A stretch of 64,000 bases of DNA from Actinomycetospora succinea (GTDB taxonomy: Bacteria > Actinomycetota > Actinomycetes > Mycobacteriales > Pseudonocardiaceae): NCBI RefSeq assembly GCF_004363095.1, contig NZ_SNYO01000014.1, positions 91,241-155,240 on the forward strand, read 5' to 3'. The translations under genes and the position numbers were made by a program. Below, piece by piece: positions 1-7,716 of the stretch. The notes below the pieces were generated by a model, which did not search any database, was not told where the DNA came from, and worked only from the letters and a program-made list of their open reading frames with translations. The stretch's first letter is position 1. Each line of letters opens with the position of its first letter.

Positions 1-242
1 ACGCGCAGGCCGGCCGAGACGACGTCGGGGAAGCCGGCCTGGGCCTTGTACTCGCAGTTCACCTCGATGACGAGCCCGACCGTGTCGCCGCCGTGCGGGT
101 CGAGACAGCCGTTCTCGATCATCCAACGGTTCACGACCGTGTCCATGATCGCGTGGTGGACGACGTTGTTGAGGTGTCCGTACTGGTCGTTGTCGTTCCA
201 GCGGGTCGTGACGTCCTGCCAGTGCACGTAGTCCTCGGTCAC
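1..242 (-). CDS. acyl-CoA thioesterase, hot-dog fold (3' end cut by window)
   Basis: The reading frame starts at a GTG at 242 and runs off the left edge, so about 80 N-terminal residues are visible. They carry the hot-dog thioesterase signature: W-N-D-N-D-Q-Y-G-H-L-N-N near residues 15-26, as in 4-hydroxybenzoyl-CoA thioesterases. The gene lies 36 bases downstream of the fused monooxygenase, in the same direction. Its likely role is to release the free acid from the aromatic CoA ester made by that enzyme, for example gentisyl-CoA or an anthraniloyl-CoA derivative. The substrate is inferred from context only. No clear ribosome binding site was seen, so translation may be coupled. Confidence 0.75.
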   Translation of the reverse strand, partial: MTEDYVHWQDVTTRWNDNDQYGHLNNVVHHAIMDTVVNRWMIENGCLDPHGGDTVGLVIEVNCEYKAQAGFPDVVSAGLR

Positions 243-278
243 GGCCCCGGTGATGGGCGCTGCGGGGCGCGGGCAAAC

Positions 279-2573
279 TCAGGGCGTCTGTTCGCGCCGG
301 CGGGCCGAGAGCCCGGAGCGGTACTGCTTCGGCACCGGCACGTCGCGGTGGTCCTGGTCGAGGGCGGCGTTCCAGGTCCAGTACGGGTCCACGAGGTGCG
401 GGCGGGCGATGGCGCAGAGGTCGGCGCGGCCGGAGGCGATGATCGTGTTGGCGTCCTCCACCGACGCGACGGCGCCGACGGTGATCGTCGGGATGCCGGT
501 CTCCTGACGGATCCGGTCGGCGAACGGGGTCTGGTAGAGCCGCCCGTACTGCGGGTCGGCGTCGGTCGACGTCTGGCCCGTGGAGACGTCGACGACGTCC
601 GCGCCGTGGGCCGCGAGCATCGGGGCGAGCGCGACGGCGTCGTCACCCGTGAAGCCGCCGTCGTCCACCCAGTCGGTCGCGCTGATCCGGACGCTGACCG
701 GCTTGTCGTCGGGCCACACCGCCCGCACCGCGTCGAGGATCTCCAGCCCCAGCCGGGCGCGGTTCTCCGGCGAGCCGCCGTAGGCGTCGGTGCGCCGGTT
801 CGACAGCGGCGAGAGGAACGACGACACCAGGTAGCCGTGGGCGTAGTGCAGCTCGAGCAGGTCAAACCCCGCCGCGGCGGCCCGGCGCGCGGCGTCGGCG
901 TGGGCGGCGACGACGTCGGCGATGTCGGCGTGCGTCATCTCGCGGGGCACCGGCGAGTCCGACCGGTACGGGATCGGCGACGGGCCGATGACCTCCCAGC
1001 CGCCCTCCGGGAGCGGGTCGTCGATGCCCTCCCACATGACCTTCGTCGAGCCCTTGCGCCCGGAGTGGCCGATCTGCGCGCCGATGAGCGCCGGGGTCTC
1101 ACGGTGGACGAAGTCGACGATCCGCCGCCAGGCCTCGGTCTGCTCGTCGTTCCAGAGCCCGGGACAGCCGGGGGTGATCCGCCCCTGGGGCGTCACGCAC
1201 GTCATCTCGGTCATGACGAGCCCGGCGCCGCCGACGGCGCGCGAGCCGAGGTGGACGAGGTGCCAGTCGGTCGGGCACCCGTCGACCGCGGAGTACTGCG
1301 CCATGGGGGAGACGACGATCCGGTTGGGCAGCGTGACCCCGCGCAGCCGGAACGGGTGGAACATCGGCGGGGTGCCGTCGGCGACCTCGAGGCCGCTCGC
1401 CCGGGTCTGCGCGGCGAGCCACGCGTCGAGGCGTCCGACGTACGCGGCGTCGCGCAGCCGCAGGTTGTCGTAGGTGACCCGCTGCGAGCGCGTGAGCAGC
1501 TGGAACACGAACTGCAGCGGCGCGAGGTGGCGGTAGCGCGCCAGCCCCTCGAACCACTCGAGGCTGGTCTGGGCCGAGCGCTGCAGCGACGCCACCACCG
1601 GCTTGCGCTCCTCGGCGTAGGCCTTGAGCGCGGCGTCGACGTCGGACTCGCGGTTCAGCGCCCCGGCCAGCGCGATGGCGTCCTCGAGGGCGAGCTTCGT
1701 GCCCGACCCGATGGAGAAGTGCGCGGTGTGCGCGGCGTCGCCGACGAGGACCACGTTGCCCGCGTGCCAGTGCTCGTTGCGCATCACGGTGAACGACAGC
1801 CAGCCCGAGTTGTTGCCGATCAGCGGGTGGCCCTGCAGGTGCTCCGCGAAGATCTCCTCGCAGAACCGCATCGAGACCTCGTCGTTCTCGCCGGGCCGCC
1901 GTTCCACCGCGGCGTGCGCGTCGAGGCCGGCCCGCCGCCAGGTCGCCTCGTCGGTCTCGACGATGAAGGTGGAGCGCTTCTCGTCGAAGGGGTAGATGTG
2001 CGCCCAGAACAGGCCGTGGGGCGTGTCGACGATGAGGAACGTGAAGCAGTCGAACGGGCGCTCGGTGGCGAACCAGGCGTACCGCGCGGTGCGGCCCTCG
2101 CGACGGGGGACGAACCGGTCGGCGAGCGCCTCGCGGGTCCGGCTGTTGGCGCCGTCGGCGGCGAGGACGACGTCGTGGCCGGCGCGCAGCTCCTCCAGCG
2201 GCGGCGCCTCGGTGCCGTAGCGGACGTCGACGCCCAGCTCGGCGGCGCGCTCGCCGAGGATCTGCAGCAGGCGCTTGCGCTCGAGGGCGGCGAAGGCGTG
2301 GCCGTCGGAGCGCTCGACGGTGCCGAGGAAGTCGGTGTCGATCGCGGTCCAGTGCCGGAACTCGGCCTGGATGCGCTCGATCGACTCCGGGTCGGCGTCG
2401 GCGATGTTCTGCAGGGTCTCCTCGGAGAACACGACGCCGAAGCCGAACGTGTCGTCCGCGGCGTTGCGCTCGTAGACGACGATCTCGCGCTCGGGGTGGG
2501 ACCTCTTGGCGAGGATCGCGGTGAAGAGCCCGCCCGGGCCGCCGCCGATGCTCGCGATCGTCCGTGCCGCCAC
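279..2573 (-). CDS. bifunctional aryl-CoA monooxygenase/reductase (salicylyl-CoA 5-hydroxylase / 2-aminobenzoyl-CoA monooxygenase type)
   Basis: This 764-residue protein fuses two flavoenzymes. Residues 1-380 form a class A FAD monooxygenase: GGGPGG at 10-15, the DG motif at 140-141, and GDAAH at 278-282. From about residue 400 comes an NADH:flavin oxidoreductase (Old Yellow Enzyme) with SPMAQYS, HSGRKGS and a Y-A-H-G-Y-L active-site segment. The same order is known in 2-aminobenzoyl-CoA monooxygenase/reductase (Azoarcus evansii) and in proteins annotated as salicylyl-CoA 5-hydroxylase/oxidoreductase. It would hydroxylate, and perhaps reduce, an ortho-substituted benzoyl-CoA in the cytoplasm. 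The CoA ligase upstream and thioesterase downstream support this. Whether the substrate is salicylyl- or anthraniloyl-CoA cannot be decided from sequence. Confidence 0.88.
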   Translation of the reverse strand: MAARTIASIGGGPGGLFTAILAKRSHPEREIVVYERNAADDTFGFGVVFSEETLQNIADADPESIERIQAEFRHWTAIDTDFLGTVERSDGHAFAALERKRLLQILGERAAELGVDVRYGTEAPPLEELRAGHDVVLAADGANSRTREALADRFVPRREGRTARYAWFATERPFDCFTFLIVDTPHGLFWAHIYPFDEKRSTFIVETDEATWRRAGLDAHAAVERRPGENDEVSMRFCEEIFAEHLQGHPLIGNNSGWLSFTVMRNEHWHAGNVVLVGDAAHTAHFSIGSGTKLALEDAIALAGALNRESDVDAALKAYAEERKPVVASLQRSAQTSLEWFEGLARYRHLAPLQFVFQLLTRSQRVTYDNLRLRDAAYVGRLDAWLAAQTRASGLEVADGTPPMFHPFRLRGVTLPNRIVVSPMAQYSAVDGCPTDWHLVHLGSRAVGGAGLVMTEMTCVTPQGRITPGCPGLWNDEQTEAWRRIVDFVHRETPALIGAQIGHSGRKGSTKVMWEGIDDPLPEGGWEVIGPSPIPYRSDSPVPREMTHADIADVVAAHADAARRAAAAGFDLLELHYAHGYLVSSFLSPLSNRRTDAYGGSPENRARLGLEILDAVRAVWPDDKPVSVRISATDWVDDGGFTGDDAVALAPMLAAHGADVVDVSTGQTSTDADPQYGRLYQTPFADRIRQETGIPTITVGAVASVEDANTIIASGRADLCAIARPHLVDPYWTWNAALDQDHRDVPVPKQYRSGLSARRREQTP

Positions 2574-2576
2574 GGC

Positions 2577-2780
2577 TCAGACCCCGTCGTCGAGGAGGTG
2601 CTCGAAGCGCAGCCCCAGGTCGGTGACGACGACCCCCAGGTGCGCGAGCGCGGCGCGGACACCCGCGGCGGCGCAGGGGGCGAGGTCGTCGTCGGCGGCG
2701 AGCGCGCGCAGGGTGTCGTAGGCGCCCAGCAGCGCGGTCTCGGGCGCGGTGAGCTCGGTGCCCAGCAGGTCGGTGGTCAT
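2577..2780 (-). CDS. small conserved protein between CoA ligase and monooxygenase
   Basis: A 67-residue frame starts at ATG 2780, which overlaps the TGA of the CoA ligase (ATGA). It ends 3 bases before the monooxygenase ATG, so the three genes look translationally coupled. The protein is acidic and leucine/alanine rich, probably all-helical, with no membrane segment and no recognisable motif. I do not recognise the family. Its fixed place between ligase and oxygenase suggests a role in the same pathway, perhaps as a subunit, but that is inference. Confidence 0.65.
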   Translation of the reverse strand: MTTDLLGTELTAPETALLGAYDTLRALAADDDLAPCAAAGVRAALAHLGVVVTDLGLRFEHLLDDGV

Positions 2781-4138
2781 GCGGACTCCATCACGGCGAG
2801 GGCGGCACGCTGCTGCTCGGCGCGCAGGTCGGTCAGGCGCTTGGCTTTGAGCTCGAAGCGCGGCAGTTCGTCGGCGGCGGCCCGGCGCAGCCGGAACCGC
2901 AGCCCCTCGTGGGCGTCGGCGAGCGCGGTGCCGAGGTCGGCCGCCAGCCGCTCCCACCCGTCGTCGGGCAGCGTCGCGACGGTCTCGACGACGAGGATGA
3001 CCTCGTCGCGGCCGTCGAGGTGCTCGAGGCGGATCTGGAACTCCTCGATGCCGTCGAACCCCCGCACGACGGCCTCGACGGCGCCGGGATAGACGTTGGT
3101 GCCGCGCACGAGCTTCATGTCGTCGACGCGGCCGATGATGCCGCCGCGGTAGAGGTCGAAGGTGCGGCCGTTGCCCGCGGACTCCCCGGGGACCTTCACC
3201 ACCAGGTCGGCCGTCCGGTAGCGCAGCAGGGGAGTGGTGCTGCGCCCGAACGACGTGCACACCCGCTCGCCGCGCTCGCCGTAGGGCACCTCGAGGCCGG
3301 TGGACGGGTCGACGACCTCCTCGATGAAGTGGTCCTCGATGACGTGGCAGCCGCCCGGCTGGTTCCCGGGCTCGAACATGACGATGGTCGACACCTCGGT
3401 CATGCCCGCGGTGTCGAAGGCCTTGGCGCCCCAGGCCCGCTCGATGAGCGCCTTGGTCTCGGGGATGGAGCCGGCGGGCTCGCCGGAGAGGATCAGGGTG
3501 TGGACGCGGCTCGCGGGCAGGTCGATCCCCATCGCCTCCGCCTCCTGGGCCAGGCGCAGCGCGTAGGTGGGGGTCGACGCGACCACCGTCGCCCCGAAGT
3601 CGACGATCTGCCGCACGCGGTTCGGCGTGGTCTGCGCGCCGCCGGGCACGGCGAGGGCGCCGAGCTTCTCCAGGCCGTGGTGCAGGCCCCAGAAGCCGAT
3701 GAAGCTCCCGTAGCCGAACGCGACGTAGCCGACGTCGTGCGCGCGGACGCCCGCGCCCCACAGCGCGTAGCACCACATCTCCGCGGCCCACGACCAGTCC
3801 TTGCGGCTGTCGAGGGCGCGCAGCGGGGTGCGCCCCGAGGTGCCGCTGGTGGTGTGCAGGCGGACCGCGGCCTCGGGCCCGACCACCGGGAGCTCCCCGT
3901 AGGGCGGGTGCGCCTCCTGCCCGGCCATCCACTCCTCGCGGGTCAGGAAGGGGATCCGCCGCAGGTCGTCCCAGGTGCGCAGCCGCTCGGGATCGACCGC
4001 GGCCAGCGTGCGCGCGTAGTGCGGGCTGCGGTCCCTGGCCCAGGCGACGACGCGGCGCAGCTTGGCGAGCTGGAGCTCGCGCAGCTGCTCGCGGGGCAGC
4101 GTCTCGGTCTTGGGGTTCCAGAACGGCTGGTCGCTCAC
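2777..4138 (-). CDS. aryl-CoA ligase of the PaaK (phenylacetate-CoA ligase) family
   Basis: This 453-residue adenylate-forming enzyme has the P-loop-like TTSGTSGRTPL at residues 96-106, the YRTADLV segment, and the C-terminal hinge GRVDDMKLVRGTNVYP. Its length and the short PaaK-type C-terminal domain fit phenylacetate-CoA ligase relatives. It should activate an aromatic acid with ATP and CoA for the next enzyme; salicylate or anthranilate are the likely substrates from context. A good ribosome binding site (GGAGGT) lies 6-8 bases before the ATG. It is the first gene of a leftward operon and faces a RidA gene across about 100 bases. Confidence 0.88.
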   Translation of the reverse strand: MSDQPFWNPKTETLPREQLRELQLAKLRRVVAWARDRSPHYARTLAAVDPERLRTWDDLRRIPFLTREEWMAGQEAHPPYGELPVVGPEAAVRLHTTSGTSGRTPLRALDSRKDWSWAAEMWCYALWGAGVRAHDVGYVAFGYGSFIGFWGLHHGLEKLGALAVPGGAQTTPNRVRQIVDFGATVVASTPTYALRLAQEAEAMGIDLPASRVHTLILSGEPAGSIPETKALIERAWGAKAFDTAGMTEVSTIVMFEPGNQPGGCHVIEDHFIEEVVDPSTGLEVPYGERGERVCTSFGRSTTPLLRYRTADLVVKVPGESAGNGRTFDLYRGGIIGRVDDMKLVRGTNVYPGAVEAVVRGFDGIEEFQIRLEHLDGRDEVILVVETVATLPDDGWERLAADLGTALADAHEGLRFRLRRAAADELPRFELKAKRLTDLRAEQQRAALAVMESA

Positions 4139-4242
4139 GGCGGTACCTCCGACGCCCGGTAGATAGCGTCTACGTCACGGCGGTCACGAAACCAAACTAA
4201 ACTCGCTGTGCCGTCGGCACCAGGCCTCCCCGAGGAGAACCC
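4139..4242. promoter_or_regulatory. divergent promoter region between CoA ligase and RidA
   Basis: This is the only gap between the two divergent transcripts of the module. It contains a GTCACG direct repeat (around 4174-4188) beside an AT-richer stretch of AAAC/AAACT units at 4189-4201. Leftward, TTGGTT followed 17 bases later by TAGACG could serve as a weak promoter. The nearby PaaX-family regulator is the obvious candidate to bind here. No site match to a known PaaX operator was found. Confidence 0.35.
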
Positions 4243-4635
4243 ATGAGCGACATCGCCCTGATCAACCCGGACGCGCTCGCGAAGCCCAAGGGCTTCACCC
4301 ACGCGGTGCGCTGCGGCGAGCTCGTGCACCTCGCGGGGCAGACCGCGCTGGACCGCGACGGACGGATCGTGGCCGGGGGCATCGTCGAGCAGTTCCGTCA
4401 GGCGCTGTCCAACGTCGTGACGGCCCTGCGGGAGGCCGGCGGCGACCCGGCGCGCTTCCTGTCGGTGACGATCTACCTGACCGACATCCCCGACTACCAG
4501 GCCCACGGCAAGGAGATCGGCGGCGTGTGGCGCGAGCTCGTCGGCACCGACTACCCGGCGATGACCGGGGTGGGCGTCACCGGCCTGTGGCAGCCCGAGG
4601 CGCTGGTGGAGATCCAGGCCGTGGCGGCGCTGTGA
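4243..4635 (+). CDS. RidA/YjgF family protein, Arg of the carboxylate pocket replaced
   Basis: This 130-residue Rid-fold protein is preceded by GAGGAG. RidA proteins are cytosolic trimers that hydrolyse enamine or imine intermediates. The C-terminal block V-G-V-T-G-L-W-Q-P-E-A-L-V-E-I-Q is clear. The residue matching the canonical carboxylate-binding arginine (Arg105 in E. coli RidA, in a P-A-R-S/T motif) is methionine here (P-A-M-T, Met107). It is therefore probably not a standard 2-iminoacid deaminase. It faces the aryl-CoA module, whose oxygenase could make an enamine CoA ester, so a role in that pathway is plausible. Confidence 0.85.
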   Translation: MSDIALINPDALAKPKGFTHAVRCGELVHLAGQTALDRDGRIVAGGIVEQFRQALSNVVTALREAGGDPARFLSVTIYLTDIPDYQAHGKEIGGVWRELVGTDYPAMTGVGVTGLWQPEALVEIQAVAAL

Positions 4636-4639
4636 GGTC

Positions 4640-5488
4640 TCAGCTCTCCTGGACGAGCCGGACGTAGCGCGCGGCGGGCTCGGCGAGCAGCGTGCGGAAG
4701 CGCGCGAACAGCTCCTCGGCGCGCAGCCCGATCCACTGCTCGGGGAGCGCCGCGAGCGAGAGCCCCGGGTCGAGGTAGGGGAGCCGGCGCCAGGCGGTGA
4801 TCGCCGGGACGTAGTCGGCGAACGCCCGGTCCCGGTGCTCGTCGGGGTCGGCGTCCGCCTCCCAGCGCGCGGCGACGCCGGAGAACCGGCGCAGGTAGTC
4901 GGCGTAGGTGGCCTCGAGCGCCTCGAGGTCCCACCAGGCGGCGACCGTCCCCCGGGGGTCGGCGTCCGAGAGGTGCGCCGCCCGGAAGACGTCGGTGAAC
5001 CCGCGTAGGCCGGCGCGGTCGAGCGCGGCGAGGACGGCGTCGGCGAGGTTGGCGGGCGCGACCCACGTGCCGGGGCCGATCGTGCCGAGGCCGAGCCGGG
5101 TCAGCGTCGAGCGCAGCCGGTGGCGCTTGTCGCGCTCGGACTCCGGCACCGAGAACACGACGAGCACCCAGCCCTCGTCGGCGGTGGCCCGCCGCCGGCC
5201 GTAGATGCGGTCGTCGCCCTCCTCGAGGATGGCCAGGGCCTCGGCCGACGCCCGGTAGCCCGCGACCCGGCCCTCCTTCTGCGGCTCCAGCCAGCCCCGC
5301 TTCTTCAGCCGGAAGACCGCCGACCGCGTGGCCTGCTCGTCGACGCCGAGGTCGCCCATGAGGCGCACGATCGTCGCGATGGAGAGCCAGCCCGCCCGCT
5401 CGCGGGCGTAGAGGCCGAACAGCGACACGATGAGCGCGCGGGGGGTCGCGGCGTCGATCTCCTCGGGCTCCGCGCGCGCCGTCGTCAC
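4640..5488 (-). CDS. PaaX-family transcriptional regulator
   Basis: This 282-residue protein has an N-terminal winged helix (about residues 15-90, with R-S-A-V-F-R-L-K-K-R-G-W-L) followed by the PaaX middle and C-terminal domains (PF07848/PF08223). The segment G-W-V-L-V-V-F-S-V-P-E-S is typical. PaaX proteins repress phenylacetate and similar aryl-CoA pathways and respond to the CoA thioester rather than to the free acid. That fits its place beside the ligase/monooxygenase operon. The gene converges on RidA with only 4 bases between the stops. It is a strong candidate regulator of the 1-4.6 kb module. Confidence 0.85.
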   Translation of the reverse strand: MTTARAEPEEIDAATPRALIVSLFGLYARERAGWLSIATIVRLMGDLGVDEQATRSAVFRLKKRGWLEPQKEGRVAGYRASAEALAILEEGDDRIYGRRRATADEGWVLVVFSVPESERDKRHRLRSTLTRLGLGTIGPGTWVAPANLADAVLAALDRAGLRGFTDVFRAAHLSDADPRGTVAAWWDLEALEATYADYLRRFSGVAARWEADADPDEHRDRAFADYVPAITAWRRLPYLDPGLSLAALPEQWIGLRAEELFARFRTLLAEPAARYVRLVQES

Positions 5489-5556
5489 GCGGTCACCGTA
5501 GGCCGCTCCTCTAGGACATGCTGGTGGCCTGCACCGTGAGAACAGGGGGTCACGCG

Positions 5557-6390
5557 ATGACGACGGCCGAGGCGAAGCAGAAGAAGCCGAAGCGCTTCCC
5601 CAAGAAGATCTACGAGGCCGAGCTGCTCCGCCTGCAGGGCGAGCTGGTCCAGATGCAGGAGTGGGTGAAGGCGACCGGCACCCGGCTCGTCGTGATCTTC
5701 GAGGGACGCGACGCCGCCGGGAAGGGCGGGGCCATCCAGCGGGTCGTGGAGAACCTCAACCCCCGCGTCGCGCGCATCGTCGCCCTGCCCGCGCCCACCG
5801 AGCGCGAGCGCACGCAGTGGTACTTCCAGCGCTACGTGCAGCACCTCCCCGCGGCCGGCGAGATCGTGCTGCTCGACCGCTCCTGGTACAACCGCGCCGG
5901 CGTCGAGCGCGTCATGGGCTTCTGCACCCCGCAGGAGTACGACCGCTTCCTGCGCCAGTGCCCGACCTTCGAGGACATGCTCATCGAGGACGGGATCCTG
6001 CTGCGCAAGTACTGGTTCTCGGTGAGCCCCGACGAGCAGGAGAAGCGCTTCCGCGAGCGGCTCGAGAACCCGCTCAAGCGCTGGAAGCTCTCGCCGATGG
6101 ACCTCGAGTCGATCAGCCGGTGGGACGAGTACTCGAAGGCCAAGGACGACATGCTGGCGGCCACCGACACCGACATCGCCCCCTGGACGATCGTCGAGTC
6201 CGAGGACAAGCGGCGCTCGCGGCTGAACATGATCGCCCACCTGCTGCACACGGTGCCGTGGTCGCCGATCGAGCTGCCGACGCTGGAGATCCCGGCCCGC
6301 CCGCCGGGCGACGGCTACGTCCGCCCGCCCCGCGAGCTCGACCGTGCCGTGCCCGACCACGCGGCGACGCTGCTGGGCAAGAAGGACTAG
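5557..6390 (+). CDS. ppk2: polyphosphate kinase 2
   Basis: This 277-residue PPK2 protein transfers phosphate between polyphosphate and nucleotides in the cytosol. Walker A is GRDAAGKGG at residues 50-58, Walker B with the catalytic Asp is EIVLLDRSWYNR at 102-113, and the lid region R-K-Y-W-F-S-V-S follows. It is a one-domain PPK2 of usual length. An ATG 39 bases upstream (5518) is possible, but the one at 5557 follows CAGGGGGT and gives the usual lysine-rich N-terminus. Its stop overlaps the stop of the convergent TetR gene. Confidence 0.93.
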   Translation: MTTAEAKQKKPKRFPKKIYEAELLRLQGELVQMQEWVKATGTRLVVIFEGRDAAGKGGAIQRVVENLNPRVARIVALPAPTERERTQWYFQRYVQHLPAAGEIVLLDRSWYNRAGVERVMGFCTPQEYDRFLRQCPTFEDMLIEDGILLRKYWFSVSPDEQEKRFRERLENPLKRWKLSPMDLESISRWDEYSKAKDDMLAATDTDIAPWTIVESEDKRRSRLNMIAHLLHTVPWSPIELPTLEIPARPPGDGYVRPPRELDRAVPDHAATLLGKKD

Positions 6391-6983
6391 TCGTCGAGGA
6401 CGCGCGCCAGGTCCTCGACCTGCGCGTCGAACAGCGCCTCGTGGTCGAGACCCTGCGGCGCGGCGCGGGCGTTGAGCTCCTGGCTGACCGCGCCGTGCAG
6501 CCGGGCGTGCGCGGCGAGCCCGGCCGGGTCGTCGCCGAGGAACCCGGTGAAGACGCCGACCACGCGCTCCATCCCGGCCGGTCCCTCGCCGTGGAGCGCG
6601 ACCTGGAGCGCCGGGCCGGTGTGGATCAGCAGGTAGTGCCGGGGGTGGCGCAGCGCCCAGCGGCGGTAGTCGTGGGCGAGGGCGGACCAGCGCTCCCGGG
6701 GCGGGGCGCCGTCCGTCCGCGCGAGCGCGGACCGGAGGCTGCGCTCGAGCGCGGTGAAGCCGTCGGCGACGAGGGCGTCGATCAGCGCGTTCTTGGTCGG
6801 GAAGTGGTAGCGCAGCGTCGAACGGGAGATCCCGATCCTCGTGGCGAGCATCCGGTAGGAGATGCCGCCCGCCCCGCCGTCGGAGAGCTGGTCGAGGGCC
6901 GCGTCCTTGATGTCGTAGAGCAGCTCCTGGACGCGGCGGTCCCGCGGGCCCTGGGGCTCCGAGGGCAGAACGAGGCTCGTCAT
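6387..6983 (-). CDS. TetR-family transcriptional regulator
   Basis: This protein of about 198 residues has an N-terminal helix-turn-helix: residues 30-70 include Y-R-M-L-A-T-R-I-G-I-S-R-S-T-L-R-Y-H-F-P. The C-terminal ligand domain is of the TetR_C type and contains R-H-P-R-H-Y-L-L-I-H-T-G-P. The ATG at 6983 is preferred over the one at 7019, which would add 12 residues outside the usual fold. The target is unknown. It sits head to head with the response regulator gene and tail to tail with ppk2, so it may control either neighbour. Confidence 0.85.
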   Translation of the reverse strand: MTSLVLPSEPQGPRDRRVQELLYDIKDAALDQLSDGGAGGISYRMLATRIGISRSTLRYHFPTKNALIDALVADGFTALERSLRSALARTDGAPPRERWSALAHDYRRWALRHPRHYLLIHTGPALQVALHGEGPAGMERVVGVFTGFLGDDPAGLAAHARLHGAVSQELNARAAPQGLDHEALFDAQVEDLARVLDD

Positions 6984-7083
6984 GTGGTCGCTGGTCCGCG
7001 TCGGTGCAGGTGGGCCCACCGGGGCCGGAGAGGCGAAAGGTTAGCCGCGGGATCCGCGGCTCCGGCTCCCTAAGATGAGGGGG

Positions 7084-7713
7084 GTGAGCAGCGCAGACGG
7101 CCCGTCGCCCGCGATGGCGGTGCTCGTGGTCGACGACCACCGCGTCTTCACCGACGCGCTGCGGATGAGCCTGGAGCGCCAGGACGACGTCGCGGCCGTG
7201 ACGGTCGCCCATTCCGCGCGCGAGGCCCTGGCCCGCGCCCGCCGGGTCGAGCTCGACGCGGCGATCATCGATCTCGATCTCCCCGACGGCTCCGGGCTCG
7301 ACGTCGTCGCGGCGCTGCGCGGGCTCCGGCCCGGGGCCCGGACGATCGTCCTCACCGCCCACGCGCGGCCCGACCTCGCCGAGCGGGCCATCGCCGCGGG
7401 CGCCGCGGCCTTCCTGGCGAAGGAGGGGACGCTGGACCGGGTGCTCGGCGCGCTGCGGGCGTCCGCGGCTCCGGTCGTCGACGTCCCGGCGGCGCTCGGG
7501 GCCATCGAGCTCACGCCGCGGGAGAGCGACGTCCTGCGCCTGCTCGGTCAGGGCCGGGAGCCCGCCCGCATCGCCGTGGAGCTGCGGCTCTCGCTGCACA
7601 CGGTGCGCGGGCACGTGAAGGCGCTCATGGCGAAGCTCGGCGTCCACAGCCAGCTCGAGGCGGTCGTCGCGGCGCACCGCCGGGGCCTGATCAGCGTCGG
7701 CTCGAGGTACTGA
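7084..7713 (+). CDS. NarL/FixJ-type response regulator (LuxR HTH)
   Basis: The receiver domain has V-V-D-D-H near the N-terminus and the phospho-acceptor Asp in I-I-D-L-D-L-P-D-G-S-G. A C-terminal LuxR helix-turn-helix follows (L-T-P-R-E-S-D-V-L-R-L-L ... S-L-H-T-V-R-G-H-V-K). The sequence TAAGAT at 7071-7076 looks like a -10 box 7 bases before a GTG at 7084, so the mRNA may be leaderless from that GTG. An ATG at 7075 overlaps the box and is less likely. The histidine kinase gene begins 3 bases after the stop. Together they form a two-component system of unknown stimulus. Confidence 0.9.
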   Translation: MSSADGPSPAMAVLVVDDHRVFTDALRMSLERQDDVAAVTVAHSAREALARARRVELDAAIIDLDLPDGSGLDVVAALRGLRPGARTIVLTAHARPDLAERAIAAGAAAFLAKEGTLDRVLGALRASAAPVVDVPAALGAIELTPRESDVLRLLGQGREPARIAVELRLSLHTVRGHVKALMAKLGVHSQLEAVVAAHRRGLISVGSRY

Positions 7714-7716
7714 CCG

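Noticed and set aside
93..3092. 999-codon open frame on the + strand
   Set aside because: It is the antisense of the monooxygenase and ligase genes. The product is R/V/G/D-rich without any domain, while the minus strand encodes clear enzymes.
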